Shown piece by piece: positions 1 to 9,667 of a stretch of DNA of 64,000 bases. The stretch's first letter is position 1. Each line of letters begins with the position of its first letter. This stretch comes from Isochrysis galbana (taxonomy: Eukaryota; Haptophyta; Isochrysidales; Isochrysidaceae), in assembly GCA_018136815.1 (NCBI GenBank), contig CM030939.1:3217419-3281418 (forward strand), read 5' to 3'. The position numbers and the translations under genes are program-made. The notes beneath the pieces are model-generated. The model had not been told where the DNA came from, ran no database searches, and was given only the letters and a program-made list of their open reading frames with translations.

Positions 1-345
1 GTGGCTCGTGGACGGGTCGCCGGCACGTTCGAGGAGGACGCGTTGTCGGCCGCCGTCGGCGCAGTGGCGGGACTTGAAGGGGTTGCGCGCGTCGAGCTCG
101 CCGGTGGCGGGGTCGACTTTGATTTTGCGAGCCGTGACGACGGGGGAGATGGGGAGGCCGCGCTCGCGAGGAATGGCGACGGGGACGAGACGGTTTCCGG
201 GGAAGGCGAGGATGGCGTGGAGCGCTTTCTCGTCTGCTTGGAGCCAGGCGTCGCGCTGGGGGGACGCTAGCACTTCGCGGGCGGTGGCGGGGACGGTGTA
301 TCGGGCGGGGCCGGAGGGGGTGTTGACGTCGACGACCTCTTGCGT
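1..345 (-). pseudogene. Ty1/copia reverse transcriptase fragment, cut by window edge
   Basis: Read on the minus strand, the frame is open from about 345 to base 1. It encodes a stretch like the start of the copia reverse transcriptase. A Trp followed by a Gln-Ala-Asp-Glu-Lys-Ala-Leu run matches the family's W..A...E...L pattern. After this come a conserved Val-Pro, a Lys-Val-Asp...Thr-Gly-Glu-Leu segment, and a Lys-Ser-Arg where copia elements usually have K(A/S)RLVA.G. The catalytic YVDD motif would lie beyond the window edge. No ATG opens the frame here, and upstream it runs into proline-rich low-complexity sequence. I treat it as the visible end of a copia-type pol; whether the whole element is intact cannot be judged. 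Confidence 0.55.
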
Positions 346-377
346 GGCTTTGAGACAGGTGGGCTCAAGCGGCCCTC

Positions 378-700
378 CGCCGACACAACCCCCTCTGGAC
401 GAACGAGAGGTTTGCGCGCAACACCTTTCGACTGTGCAACGACCGAGTCGAGCTGCAGTGGCTTGACGAGGGCGCGCGCGCACGACGCCCCCTCCGCCTC
501 GGACGACACAACCCCCTCTGGACGAACGAGAGGTTTGCGCGCAACACCTTTCGACTGTGCAACGACCGAGTCGAGCTGCAGTGGCTTGAGCTCGACAAGG
601 GCGCGCGCGCGCGCGACGACGCCCCCTCCGCCTCGGACGACACAACCCCCTCTGGGCGAACGAGAGGTTGCGCGCAGCACGTCTCGGGAGGCTGCGTGGG
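378..700. repeat. Three tandem/near-tandem copies of a ~123-134 bp unit
   Basis: A unit beginning CGACACAACCCCCTCTGG recurs at 381, 504 and 638 (spacings 123 and 134). The first two copies are almost identical over about 90 bp. They are separated by GC-alternating spacers (GCGCGCGC) of variable length, consistent with slippage. It sits directly upstream, on the minus strand, of the copia fragment. Confidence 0.8.
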
Positions 701-955
701 CGGAGGTGGAGACGGAGGGAACGTTGGAGGCGGCGGAGACGGTGGAGGAGAAGGCGGTGGCGGCGAGGGAGGCTGCGTGGGCGGAGGTGGAGATGGAGGG
801 GGCAAGGGGGGTGGAGGAGATGGTGGAGGAGGAGACGGCGGTGACCAAGGCGGCGTCACGGGCGGAGGCGGAAACGGAGGAGGCGGCAACAAGGGAGGTG
901 GCGGTGACGGGGGAGGAGAAGGCGGCGGCGGAGACGGAGGAAAAGACTAATGGAA
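690..955 (-). other. Proline-rich (SPPPP) low-complexity stretch
   Basis: On the minus strand this reads as repeated SPPPP/PPSPPPP, typical of algal extensin- or pherophorin-like hydroxyproline-rich proteins. On the plus strand it is a GGNGGN glycine-rich shadow. No start, signal peptide or partner domain can be joined to it, because a gap follows at 981 and the copia frame differs. It may be a fragment of a cell-wall-type gene or simply purine/pyrimidine-biased repeat DNA. Confidence 0.4.
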
Positions 956-980
956 CGAAGGGGAGAGCCGGGCGTCGGAT

Positions 981-1080
981 NNNNNNNNNNNNNNNNNNNN
1001 NNNNNNNNNNNNNNNNNNNNNNNNNNNNNNNNNNNNNNNNNNNNNNNNNNNNNNNNNNNNNNNNNNNNNNNNNNNNNNNN
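981..1080. other. Assembly gap (100 N)
   Basis: Exactly 100 N, the conventional size for a gap of unknown length. Sequence just left of it (943-980) is the reverse complement of 22696-22735. Sequence just right (1081-1195) matches 63888-64000. Both flanks are therefore dispersed repeats, and the join is not secure. Confidence 0.99.
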
Positions 1081-1200
1081 ACGCTCAACGCTCAACGGCA
1101 AGATTTCCTCTGTCGTGAAGACATCTCGTTGCGATCTGTATCCAAAGTGATCGCCGTGGTCGCACGACATGACGCTCCCCTTCGGACTCTCCGCTACGTG
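1081..1200 (+). repeat. Dispersed repeat shared with window end
   Basis: This stretch is about 90% identical to 63888-64000 in the same orientation. The copy at the end carries an extra GTCGCCGTG duplication. No coding signal was recognised. It probably belongs to a transposable element whose remainder lies in the gap and beyond the window. Confidence 0.8.
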
Positions 1201-1241
1201 GGAAGTTACAAGGGAGACACGCTCCGGCCGTCGCTGCGGAG

Positions 1242-1670
1242 TAGGGCCTGGTAAAGGTTTTGTGCCCGAACCCCCAAAGTTTCGTGCAAAAGTTTTGCAA
1301 ACGTTTTGCGGCAAAAAGTGTCAAAATTGCACGCGTCACGCGTCCCCCTCAAGGTATTTTTAGCAACTATTAGTAAACTGATAGGGTCATGGAGCGCGCG
1401 CCGCCTCCGCCTCCCTCTCCCTCCCCCGCTGCCGCGGCCCTCGCCGCGCTGGACGAACGTACTGATGGAGACACCGCTGTCGCCGAGGCGACCGCGCCAA
1501 GACGACCCAGTACTGCTACATACTGGTCTTCCCGACATTAAATGTTTCGCGATGTTTTGCGTATGTTTCGCGTTCGCGCCATTTACCCCCCGATGTTTCG
1601 CGAAAGTTTTTTCCCGCCGAAACCCCCCAAAGTTTCGTAAAAAGTTTCGCGAAACCCTTACCAGGCCCTA
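1242..1670. mobile_element. hAT-like MITE with 8-bp target-site duplication
   Basis: Inverted termini TAGGGCCTGGTAA(A/G)GGTTT lie at 1242 and, reverse-complemented, end at 1670. The flanks are a perfect 8-bp direct repeat CTGCGGAG (1234-1241 and 1671-1678), the TSD length of hAT transposons. Subterminal DNA is rich in GTTTCGCG and CCCCAAAGTTTCG in opposite orientations at the two ends. There is no transposase. The centre (about 1365-1530) is a LINE 5'-end fragment. A hAT transposase C-terminal relic at 60080-60240 shows that the superfamily exists in this genome; that it mobilised this MITE is inference. Confidence 0.75.
1365..1530 (+). pseudogene. LINE 5'-end fragment inside the MITE
   Basis: It starts with the family hairpin (CTATTAG, TAAA loop, CTGATAG at 1367-1384), then GGTC and ATGGAGCGCGCGCC. 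The encoded start is MERAPPPPPSPSP, close to LINE-B and the 41.5 kb copy. A frameshift follows soon, and similarity ends near 1515 at the CGACCCAG stretch equivalent to the QDDP motif. The fragment is 5'-complete but 3'-truncated, the reverse of ordinary LINE truncation. Confidence 0.75.
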
Positions 1671-1679
1671 CTGCGGAGT

Positions 1680-3190
1680 CTCTCTCTCTCTCGCTCTCTC
1701 TCTCCGTCTCTCGCGACGTGTTTGAGTTATCGGTGATTTGGGGTCGCGGTTGCTTGATAATTTGCTTGGTTTGGGTGAATGATTCCGGTGTGTTCGTGAG
1801 TCGGTGTATCCTGTTGTTCTCAGACTCTTTGTCCGTCGTTGTTCGCTGTGTCGCTGCACTCTAGCAGCCTAGGCTCCCTCCCTGAGGGAAGAGTTCTTTG
1901 TAGGTCTAACAATCTCTTAAAACCCAACACACTAGGGCCGCTAGGAGCGCCTCGCCGCCCCACAGCCCTTCGTTCGCCGTTCGTTCCCAGTCCAGACACC
2001 CAGAAGGGGATGCCCGACCCCATCCAGAATTTCATTCACCCGACTCCCGGCGGGGAGGAGGGCCAGAGCGCCGCGCTAACCGCCGGTGCCGCTCGCGACG
2101 GAGTGGCTCAGAGCCCTCCGGTAGCGCTCGACTCGACAGTGCTGGGGTGCGCAGGGTCGGTGCTTGCACTGGGGGGAGGACAAATATCGGGGCCCTCGGT
2201 GGTTTTGTTTTGGATCTGCGAGGGTTTTGTTTTCGCGTAGGCCCCCCACACTCACCCAAATATTCACCAAGTATCCAACGCTCCCACCCAAATATCCGGA
2301 GATAGCTGAATCTGCCCAAATCAGCCCAAATCAGCCCAAATCAGCCCAAATATCCAGTAGATATATCCGGATATTTCTGCCAAACCCAACCTGGCCCCTC
2401 CTGCCTCTCCCTCGCTGGCGCTCCGCGCCCCTGCAGGCCGACAGGAGCTGGCTGGGGGGTCCTGATCAGGGGGGCCCAGGGGGAGGAGGGGCTGGTCAGA
2501 GATCAGAGAGATGGGCAGGCCACGACGGGCCAGGGCGGGCGAGTCAGGCGGGCCTGTGGGGAGAGGAATGAGTCAGCAGAGCTGTGTGCTCCTGGCAAGC
2601 AAGCCATCAGGCGTGCCAGGAGAGTGGGTGGTTCCTCCCCCATGGCAGGGGAGGAGTGGAGAGAGAGGGGGGCTCGTGCCCCCCCATGGGCGAACTAAGT
2701 ATAAACTTAATTTAATTTTTAACAAATTTTTATGGGTCCCTTTGGCCAGGCATACCCTTTTTGTACATGATTTTGCTGAGCTATGTGCACTTACAGTGTG
2801 GAAGTACACAATGACAGGAGATAAGTATACCATTATAATCTCAGGCCGAAACCGTTCGAGGGCCGCACGCCGTGCCGGCTGTGTAAGCAGGTGCGCCACT
2901 GGAGCTTTTGGTGTGTTGGCAGCCTCAACACCTTCCATACCAATGATGGAGTGCCTTGGGTGGGGGCCCATGCAGCCAGGGTGGAAAAATACCTTGGGGA
3001 AGGACAAAGTTGTTAGGAGTTGGCTATACATGGAGTACTCTAGTAGTATTTTTATTCAATAACTAGGCTAGGGATGTTAGCCAACAAGATGCTCTACTCA
3101 TACTCTAGGAGTAGAGCTCAAGAATAGAAGACTCAAAGACTCAATTCTCAGAGTAGTGTGCCTCCCCCTCTCGCGCCTCGGCAGTCGGCG
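1680..3190. other. Intergenic repeat-rich DNA, no gene recognised
   Basis: Contains a CT-repeat after the MITE (1679-1712), a copy of the GTGCTGGGGTGC...GACAAATATC repeat (about 2139-2195) also found at 26.2 and 29.6 kb, and a short tandem CAGCCCAAAT array (2320-2355). An AT-rich stretch lies at 2695-3060. A motif GGCTAGGGATGTTAGCCAACAA at about 3066 recurs at 21.66 kb. Short ORFs here show no family similarity. Confidence 0.6.
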
Positions 3191-3193
3191 GTG

Positions 3194-4099
3194 ATGCGCC
3201 GATCCATCCGGGGGACGCTCGCCGTCGGCCGCCCACGACGGCTGTGCACGGTGTCGGAGCGGGTCAGGATTATGGATCTCGGCCTGCGTGGGCGTGGGCT
3301 GGTCGCCACACAGCCCATCATGGCGGGTGAATTGATCGTCGAATGTAGCCCGATGGCAGCGGTTGTGAAGAGCGGCAAGGCTCCAGCAGGGATGAGTGCA
3401 TGCAAACACTGCTTTGCGCTCACACCATCCGATGCCGAGAGAAGCCCTGCGCTGTGCTCCAGCGTGTGCATTGCTGCCTTCGATGCGGGTCCTGGCAGTC
3501 TGCTCGAGCGGGTGGACCTCTCTCAGCTCCAAGAACTCCACCAGTCTCAAGGGCGGAAGTTTCCTTTACTCATCGCGCAACTGCTAGCAGGTTTACTGGC
3601 CCAGATCAAGTCAGGGAATGTGCCCAAGACGTGGGCGCCACTCGAGCTGTGCTTTGCAGAGCTGGAACCAGAGGCCATGCGGCAGATTGCGACTGAGCAC
3701 GAGGCGCTCTGCCAGGCCTTTGAAGCAGCCGACTTGACAAATTCTGCGACTTTACAAATGCTCCTACCACTCAGCCGCTACGCACAGCTGCTGGGTGCAG
3801 CGCAGCTGAATGCATTCGAGCTGCAATTATCCACTGGATTTGCCATCTCATGCCTCCTGACACCCACAGCGAGCTGCTTCAATCATTCTTGTAACCCGAA
3901 CGTGCTAGTAGCGTGTGGCGACTCCGCACGTAACGTTGCCTTTGTTGCCGGCGTCGACATCGACTCAGGTTGCGAGCTATGCATAAGCTATGTTGACACA
4001 GAAGCGCGTTGGGAAGACAGGCGTCGCCTTCTGCTGCACAAGTACGGCTTTGAATGCTCTTGTGGAAGATGTGAGCGTGGGAAGCGAGGGGAGACGTAG
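3194..4099 (+). CDS. SMYD-like SET-domain protein (putative lysine methyltransferase)
   Basis: This is a 301-aa single-exon ORF from the first in-frame ATG at 3194; the open frame extends upstream without an ATG. The SET N-motif Gly-Arg-Gly-Leu-Val with Ala-Gly-Glu-Leu-Ile follows at about aa 33-50. Next come a short Cys cluster (CKHC and CSSVC, a partial MYND-like or zinc element), the catalytic-core FNHSCNPN motif, an ISYVD box, and the post-SET Cys triad C-x-C-x2-C (CSCGRC) near the C terminus. SMYD family members use S-adenosylmethionine to methylate protein lysines; the substrate here is unknown. It is shorter than animal SMYDs and lacks their C-terminal TPR region. The N terminus (MRRSIRG...RPRRL) is Arg-rich, so an organellar pre-sequence is possible. 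Confidence 0.8.
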   Translation: MRRSIRGTLAVGRPRRLCTVSERVRIMDLGLRGRGLVATQPIMAGELIVECSPMAAVVKSGKAPAGMSACKHCFALTPSDAERSPALCSSVCIAAFDAGPGSLLERVDLSQLQELHQSQGRKFPLLIAQLLAGLLAQIKSGNVPKTWAPLELCFAELEPEAMRQIATEHEALCQAFEAADLTNSATLQMLLPLSRYAQLLGAAQLNAFELQLSTGFAISCLLTPTASCFNHSCNPNVLVACGDSARNVAFVAGVDIDSGCELCISYVDTEARWEDRRRLLLHKYGFECSCGRCERGKRGET

Positions 4100-4592
4100 C
4101 TGAGTCCGGATTCGTAATGAGAAGGCAGGGAAGGAAACAACACTGACCCGCGATATCACATTGCCACTACTACTTTCATGATTTTGGTCTCGGATAGGAT
4201 GAAAGCGGGTTGCCGGGCCCACGCGTAGGAGGCGCGCGGCAGGAGAAAAGACCTGCAGATTCAAGCTACGAGCTATGCTATACTGGAATCCCATCGCACT
4301 CCCGGGTGTCGCTATGCTGCAGCGGCCGCAGCTCCTTGCCCCTGCCGCCCCTCTCTCTCAGGCGGCTTGCTTTCATCCGGTACCACACCCTCCGCTCGGA
4401 GGGGGGGGGGGAGGGGGGCGGCGGTTCACGCCTTGCATCCACAGGGGTACGGGGGCTCCCCTCCTCTGTACGCCTTGCACTCATAGGGGTCGCCCTTCGC
4501 TCATGTCGCTTGTGGATTGTGGATGCGTAACGAAACCTTTTTATGTCCATTGACCATTGACGATGAATGAAATAAATAGGTATGAATAATAA
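4100..4592. other. Intergenic, repeat motifs only
   Basis: No gene was recognised. It contains one degenerate copy of the GGCTTGCYTTCATTTGGTACC motif (about 4362-4385), a G10 run, and a partial tandem GGGGTACGGGGGCTCCCC/CCTTGCA duplication around 4425-4490. Confidence 0.5.
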
Positions 4593-5120
4593 AACATCTG
4601 AAGATTCGGGCTACTCACGCTAGCTATACGGGTCCACGCACTCACGGTACTCACTCATGACATCGCCTATAACCCAGTTTACTCACTCCCTTACACCACC
4701 CCCTTCATTCCTTTGTCTTTGGTATCGGGGAGGGGGGGGGGGGGGCGCGTGCACTACAACGGGCCAAGTGCAGGGGGTGGGCTGAAGCAGACCTGCTGGT
4801 GTGGTGTTCCTGTGGCAAAACAAACATAAACGCCTGTTGCGTGTGACACTTCGTGCCCCTGGGAGGTCTCGGCCCCCTGTCGCATTCGCGAATCGACACT
4901 CGTTAGGCTTCTCTTCTCTTCGTCGCTCGGTATTTATCGTTATAATTCTCTCGTTCTCGTCCTCGGTCAAAAGCTTCGCTTGGACGCATGGGATCTTGGG
5001 TAGTGGAGCGCTCTCTCTCTTTCTCTCGAAAGAGAAGGGAAGTTTCCCCACCTTTCTTCCTCCCAGGCGCCTCGCAAATAGGTTTAATTTGCTATCTCCC
5101 CTGAGGTCGTTTGCCTTCAT
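4593..5120 (-). mobile_element. LINE-B-type 3' region, interrupted by LINE-B
   Basis: On the minus strand this ends with GTAGCCCGAATCTTCAGATG followed by TTTTATTATT, the same terminus as LINE-B. Upstream it carries the shared CCGATACCAAAGACAAAGG segment (about 4708-4735). At 5121-5141 it is broken by LINE-B, which inserted into its GGTACCCCTCGTTTCCAAA sequence. It is an older copy or derivative of the same family; its 5' part is probably 9711-9960 on the other side of LINE-B. Confidence 0.6.
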
Positions 5121-5790
5121 TTGGTACCCCTCGTTTCCAAAAAAAAAAAAAAAAAACATCTGAAGATTCTGGGCTACACACCTACTAGACTAGGGTACTT
5201 CCCCATCCCTACTGTCACCGCCCTTAACTTCCCTTCCCTCCACCTCCTCCCCTTTCCCCCTTCATTCCTTTGTCTTCGGTATCCGGGGTTTGGCTCGGGT
5301 GCGCTACCGCGAGCCTGGTTCAGAGCGCGTGTTCCGGGCAGGCCTGTTGCTGGTCAAATGTCGTCGCGTGTCTGTCGGGTCGCGGGCGTGCTCGTCCTTT
5401 TCTCGCCCTTTCTGGTCGCTATCGTGTCTCGATGGGTTTATGTCCAATCGAGGTGTACCTCGTCACAGGCTTATTCTGGTTCGGGTCTCTCGGCAATTAT
5501 ATATGCCACCCCCATCGAGGTGGTCAGGGTCCGCAGCTCTAGGCTTGGTTCTAGCTTACCTCTTGCACCTATTGTGAATAAAGGGTATACATCGTTCATG
5601 TCGATCCTTTTCTTCGGCTGTCTGCCCATGCCTGCTTGGGCGGTCCTTGCCGAGTCTGTTGTACTCGCAAATAGTAGTGCCTTGCTTAGCGTCGTGTACC
5701 TATCTATCGTTCTTATCAACACTGATTCCTCCGAGAATTCAATGCCATCGTAGTGTATCCTGTAGAAGTCTGTTAAAATATATCTCCACG

Positions 5791-8700
5791 CTAGAGTGTA
5801 AAGTATGGAGAGCGATCGCGGTGTTTCCCCCCGGGGTGCATGAAAAGGTTATCTATGATTACTTCTTCCCTGCTTCTACCGCTTCGGGGGGTGTACCTTG
5901 CCAGTTTGTCGAGCGTTTCGAATATGTTTACTACTCTCGGGCATTCGCCTAGATGGGTGGAAGATTCGTCGGCCGCCTTGCATATGCGGCAAGTCTTATC
6001 TCTGTCCGCGAACCGGTTGTAGGTGCCAATCCTTCTGTGGGTTAAGTGCTTGAAGTGGAGGTGTGTATCTCTCGCCGTCATCATCGAGGATGTATATATT
6101 GTGGCTAGGTGTTCCCACGTGTTGTCGGGTACCTGTAGTCGCTGTTTCCAGTTCTCGGGACCCGTTAGGCGTCTACGCTTTCCGTCCGTCTTCTGGATTG
6201 CTCTTGTTAGTTGCTCCACTCCCATTTTGTCTAGTGGGGTAACTCCGTCTAGGGTATACTCGTCCGCTAAGGGGTATTCCAATCTCTTGTTAGATTTGAA
6301 GCCGTCCCCCCATTTTGCCGGTGGGGAGGGGTCTAGCTGTCCGGGAGCGTTGTCGAGCCTTTCGCCAATTATGGGCGTACCTAGGTACGAGAGCTCCACT
6401 TCATACCATGCGCCTTTGAGCTCGGCGAAATAGCTGCCGTCTTGGGCTATGTGTATTTTTGGGGTGTGCTCCTCCGAGCCACACTGCTCGCATGCCTCTC
6501 GCCTCGTCTCCGAGGTCCTTACAGCCGCTGGATCCGCCCGTGTCGTCAGCATTGTCTCGGCGTGGTCTACTATGGCGCTCCATGATGCCAAAAATTTGTC
6601 TTTTGGGATGTATTCTCCCTGGAAGTGAATGTAGGTGTCGTTGTTTCTAAGATATTGTCCGCATTCCTCACTACTATAGGGCGATGTTGCGTCGAAGTCT
6701 GTGAACACATTGTGTATGGTATTACATTCTAGCTTGTTCCATAGCTTCGCCCACGAGGGGTTCTTTTTGGGTCCCGGGTGTGTCGGGCTGCCCCATATGG
6801 GTTGCGATAATACGCCTTCTCTACTCGTCTCTAGGGATGTTAGCTTAAGTGTGCGAATGTTGTTCAGCGCTCGCTTCCAGAACTCCGGGAGTTTGCTTGG
6901 GCCCGTTATCCCATCGGTTAGCTTGCTCGTGGGTATCGTCGAGAGCACTGCTGCTCTCCCTATGTTTGTGCGGCAGAACCATGCGTCGAGCACTTGCTTC
7001 CATTGCGCCTGGCGGGCGTCCAGGTAGTTTAGGATCCATTTGGATTGTAGCGCTTTGACGTGGTTGTCCCAGTCCAGGAGGCCCAGCCCTAGTTGGGGGT
7101 CCTTCTCCGAGGCGCCTTTTAGCGGGATGTCGGGGTGTTTTATCCATTGTAGTCGTCGCCCGGTACGCGCGTTCGTCCACAATATTCTGTCTACCGACCT
7201 CTTGACTGCCGCGTGGAACGACTTCGGGGCTGCCAGCGTTTGCAGCCAGTACCTTGGGATAGAGTATATGAGGAAGTTGGCTATCTTAGTTTTACCGTGT
7301 ATAGATAGGTTGCGTGTGATCGGCTCGTATATGCTGGTTTTTCTTTCTATTTTGTCAGCTAGTTTTCGCCAGAATCCTTTTATGGCCTGGGGCCCTCCTA
7401 ACGGGACCCCTAATATGGTCGCGTACTCGCTTCTTTTGAGCCACTTGTATCTTTGAAATCTAGCTGGCGGTCGCTTTTTCTTCAGGGCTCCCATTCTTAG
7501 TCCTTCGAATTTCTGGTCGTTAGGCTTGCCACATGAGGCCGCCGCGTATCTCTCTACCCATTCGAGCGAGCGTGCCAGGCTGCCGTAGTCGGCCGCCATA
7601 AGCTGCGTGTCGTCCGCGAACTGGCTTATTTTGAGTTCGGCTCCGTTAACAGTGATCCCTTCTATTTCGTCGTCTTCGTTGATCGCCCGGGCGAGCACTT
7701 CCGCCGTTAGTAGAAAGGCCAGCGGCGATAGAGGGCATCCTTGAGGAACCCCGCTCGCTACATTGAATGGGAAGCTTCTGCCTCCGTTGGCCTTGATGTA
7801 TCGTATGGGCTTCGCTTCGGTGTTGGTTAGAGCCTTCGCGTATCTACGGAAGTCCTTCCCGAATTTTAGCTTTTCGAGTACGAGGTGATAGAATTCCCAA
7901 TTAACTCTGTCAAAGGCTTTTTCCCAGTCCAGCGCTAGGAGGAGACCGGGTTCCCCCGTTTCTTCTAAATACGCGTGTGTAAGTTGTAGCAAGTGGGTAG
8001 CTTCGCCTATTAGTCGATGTGGGACGAAGCCCAGTTGGTCTCTCGAAATAATGTTTCCGATAACCGTTTTCAACCTGTTCGTGAGTATTTTGGCTAAGAT
8101 TTTGTAGTCGCTTTGTAGCAACGTGATAGGTCTATAGTTTCTGGGATCCCGCGTGTCCCCTTTTTTATACAAGAGTATTATGTCTCCTTCCCTCATAGAC
8201 CCGTTCAGGTGCCCTTGATCGAGTGCGTGGTTCAATACTCTTAGGAAGTCGTGCTTGACTGTTTCTACGAAGCTTTTATAGAATTCCGCCGGTAGCGCGT
8301 CCGGTCCCGCGCTTTTGCCGCTGCCCATCTGCGCTATGGCGTCCAGTAGTTCCTCCATGGTAATCCTCCCCTCTATTGCGTCTCTATCCCATGCATTCAT
8401 GGGGTGCGTTTCCATCACCGCCTCCAGATCGCGGTCCCTCACGTTTGGTCTCTCTTGGTATAGCCACACGTAGTATTTGCGGAGCTCTTTGCGTATCTCT
8501 TCATCGTCGGTGGTCGTGCCCCTTGTGTCGTCGCCCGGGGCGTTCCAGTCGCCCGTAACGTATAGTTCCGGTATAGCGCTATTGGATGCCCGGGATTGGA
8601 ACTTCTGGAAGAACTCTTTCGTCATTCTCTCCTCATGCTTGAGGGAGTCGAAGCTTTCTTTGTTCGTGGGCCTAGACTTTTTCCGAATTGTATCTATCGT

Positions 8701-8850
8701 GGCGTTGAGTTCGCGGATCCTGTCTAGTTTCCGGGCGTCTGGCTCTCCTTCGTCGAGCTCAATTCCTAGCAGCGCAAGCTCGTCGATCGCTCTAGCTATC
8801 GCTTGATGCTCTTTGCCCTGTCGCGTCGCCCACAAAAGGTATGTGGCCAC
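5791..8850 (-). CDS. LINE-B reverse transcriptase (endonuclease lost)
   Basis: This 1019-aa frame carries the full non-LTR reverse transcriptase core. It has NYRPITLL, the ALDWEKAFDRV box holding the first catalytic Asp, GVPQGCPLSPL, and FADD (7609-7620) in place of the usual YADD. After the RT comes a thumb/connection region and a C-terminal knuckle C-x2-C-x8-H-x3-C. No endonuclease lies upstream. The frame stops early: past a C6/G4 run (5827-5836) the family C terminus continues in another frame to about 5640. Protein similarity to LINE-A is high through the RT. The listed start is simply the first Met in an open frame, not a real initiation site. Confidence 0.85.
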   Translation of the reverse strand: MATYLLWATRQGKEHQAIARAIDELALLGIELDEGEPDARKLDRIRELNATIDTIRKKSRPTNKESFDSLKHEERMTKEFFQKFQSRASNSAIPELYVTGDWNAPGDDTRGTTTDDEEIRKELRKYYVWLYQERPNVRDRDLEAVMETHPMNAWDRDAIEGRITMEELLDAIAQMGSGKSAGPDALPAEFYKSFVETVKHDFLRVLNHALDQGHLNGSMREGDIILLYKKGDTRDPRNYRPITLLQSDYKILAKILTNRLKTVIGNIISRDQLGFVPHRLIGEATHLLQLTHAYLEETGEPGLLLALDWEKAFDRVNWEFYHLVLEKLKFGKDFRRYAKALTNTEAKPIRYIKANGGRSFPFNVASGVPQGCPLSPLAFLLTAEVLARAINEDDEIEGITVNGAELKISQFADDTQLMAADYGSLARSLEWVERYAAASCGKPNDQKFEGLRMGALKKKRPPARFQRYKWLKRSEYATILGVPLGGPQAIKGFWRKLADKIERKTSIYEPITRNLSIHGKTKIANFLIYSIPRYWLQTLAAPKSFHAAVKRSVDRILWTNARTGRRLQWIKHPDIPLKGASEKDPQLGLGLLDWDNHVKALQSKWILNYLDARQAQWKQVLDAWFCRTNIGRAAVLSTIPTSKLTDGITGPSKLPEFWKRALNNIRTLKLTSLETSREGVLSQPIWGSPTHPGPKKNPSWAKLWNKLECNTIHNVFTDFDATSPYSSEECGQYLRNNDTYIHFQGEYIPKDKFLASWSAIVDHAETMLTTRADPAAVRTSETRREACEQCGSEEHTPKIHIAQDGSYFAELKGAWYEVELSYLGTPIIGERLDNAPGQLDPSPPAKWGDGFKSNKRLEYPLADEYTLDGVTPLDKMGVEQLTRAIQKTDGKRRRLTGPENWKQRLQVPDNTWEHLATIYTSSMMTARDTHLHFKHLTHRRIGTYNRFADRDKTCRICKAADESSTHLGECPRVVNIFETLDKLARYTPRSGRSREEVIIDNLFMHPGGKHRDRSPYFTL

Positions 8851-8887
8851 CGCCCTTTTGGCGTTGCCCCATGCGTCGTCTACCTCT

Positions 8888-9667
8888 TCACCCGGGGTCT
8901 CCGGGTTGGTGTGGCTCTTCCATAGGTGCGATACAACCTTTCGCTTCGTCTAGGAGGGCCACCTGTGTGGCCGGGGCGGAGGGTGGGGTTAGCCTTGCAT
9001 ATGTTTTCGTCTTTCGGGCGTCCATGTGGCACGGTGTATCCGTTATGTTGTCGTCCCTTTCCGAGGGTCTCGTGTGGATTGTGCTTTGTGTAGGCTCTCT
9101 CTCAAGGTGGTGTTTGTTGTGATGGGCCTCATGGGCTTGTGACGCTTGCGACGTTCGCGCGCCCGAGGCTCGCTTGTCCGTTTGGCATTCGTAGGCATTG
9201 GGGAGCAACCCTCCTGGTCTGCCCCCCTTTGTGCTCCTATGCCCCTTGCTGGGGGGACCTGTCTGCTCTTTGTCCAACTCTTTGCTTTGATGCGGCATCT
9301 CCCCATTGGGGTTCTGCTGTAGATGGTGCCGGGCCGGCCCCTCGCGCCGGAGCGCGAGGGCGGTACCGCGGTTGTGTAGGGTCCCAGCCCGGAGGCCTTC
9401 CCTTTGGAAGCGTCCCACTGGTGTGGTGTGGCTGGAGTGGCTGTGTGTTGTGTTGGAGGTGTGCTGCATGCTGGCTGCTGTCAGCATGGCAGCCTTGTTC
9501 GTGGCGTTCGCGGTGGTTCGCGGGTGTGGCAGGCTGGCTCCTGTGCCCACCTGGCTGGGAGGGTCGTCCTGTCGCGGTCGCTTCGGCGACAGCGGCGTGT
9601 CACTCAAGCCTTCGTCCATCTCGGCGAGGGCAGCGGCAGCGAGGGAGGGCGGCGGCGCGCGCTCCAT
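8888..9667 (-). CDS. LINE-B N-terminal ORF (gag-like, truncated)
   Basis: This 259-aa ORF starts MERAPPPSLAAAALAEMDEG and contains the conserved SPKRPRQDDPP motif shared with the copies at 1.4 and 41.5 kb. The remainder is low-complexity, rich in Thr, His, Ser and Arg, with no fold recognised. It ends at a stop 38 bp before the reverse-transcriptase reading frame, in a different frame. It probably corresponds to the N-terminal segment of a long single polyprotein; the shift is part of the decay or deletion of this copy. Confidence 0.65.
   Translation of the reverse strand: MERAPPPSLAAAALAEMDEGLSDTPLSPKRPRQDDPPSQVGTGASLPHPRTTANATNKAAMLTAASMQHTSNTTHSHSSHTTPVGRFQREGLRAGTLHNRGTALALRREGPARHHLQQNPNGEMPHQSKELDKEQTGPPSKGHRSTKGGRPGGLLPNAYECQTDKRASGARTSQASQAHEAHHNKHHLEREPTQSTIHTRPSERDDNITDTPCHMDARKTKTYARLTPPSAPATQVALLDEAKGCIAPMEEPHQPGDPG

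Noticed and set aside
696-950. Glycine-rich plus-strand protein
   Set aside because: It is the opposite-strand shadow of the SPPPP stretch, with GGN triplet periodicity on both strands and no start context or domain.
4593-4620. Pol III gene or snRNA end (ATCTTCAGATG-TTTT)
   Set aside because: The T-run after a fixed sequence looked like a Pol III terminator, but the same sequence is the 3' end of LINE-B with a TSD, so it is a retroelement terminus.
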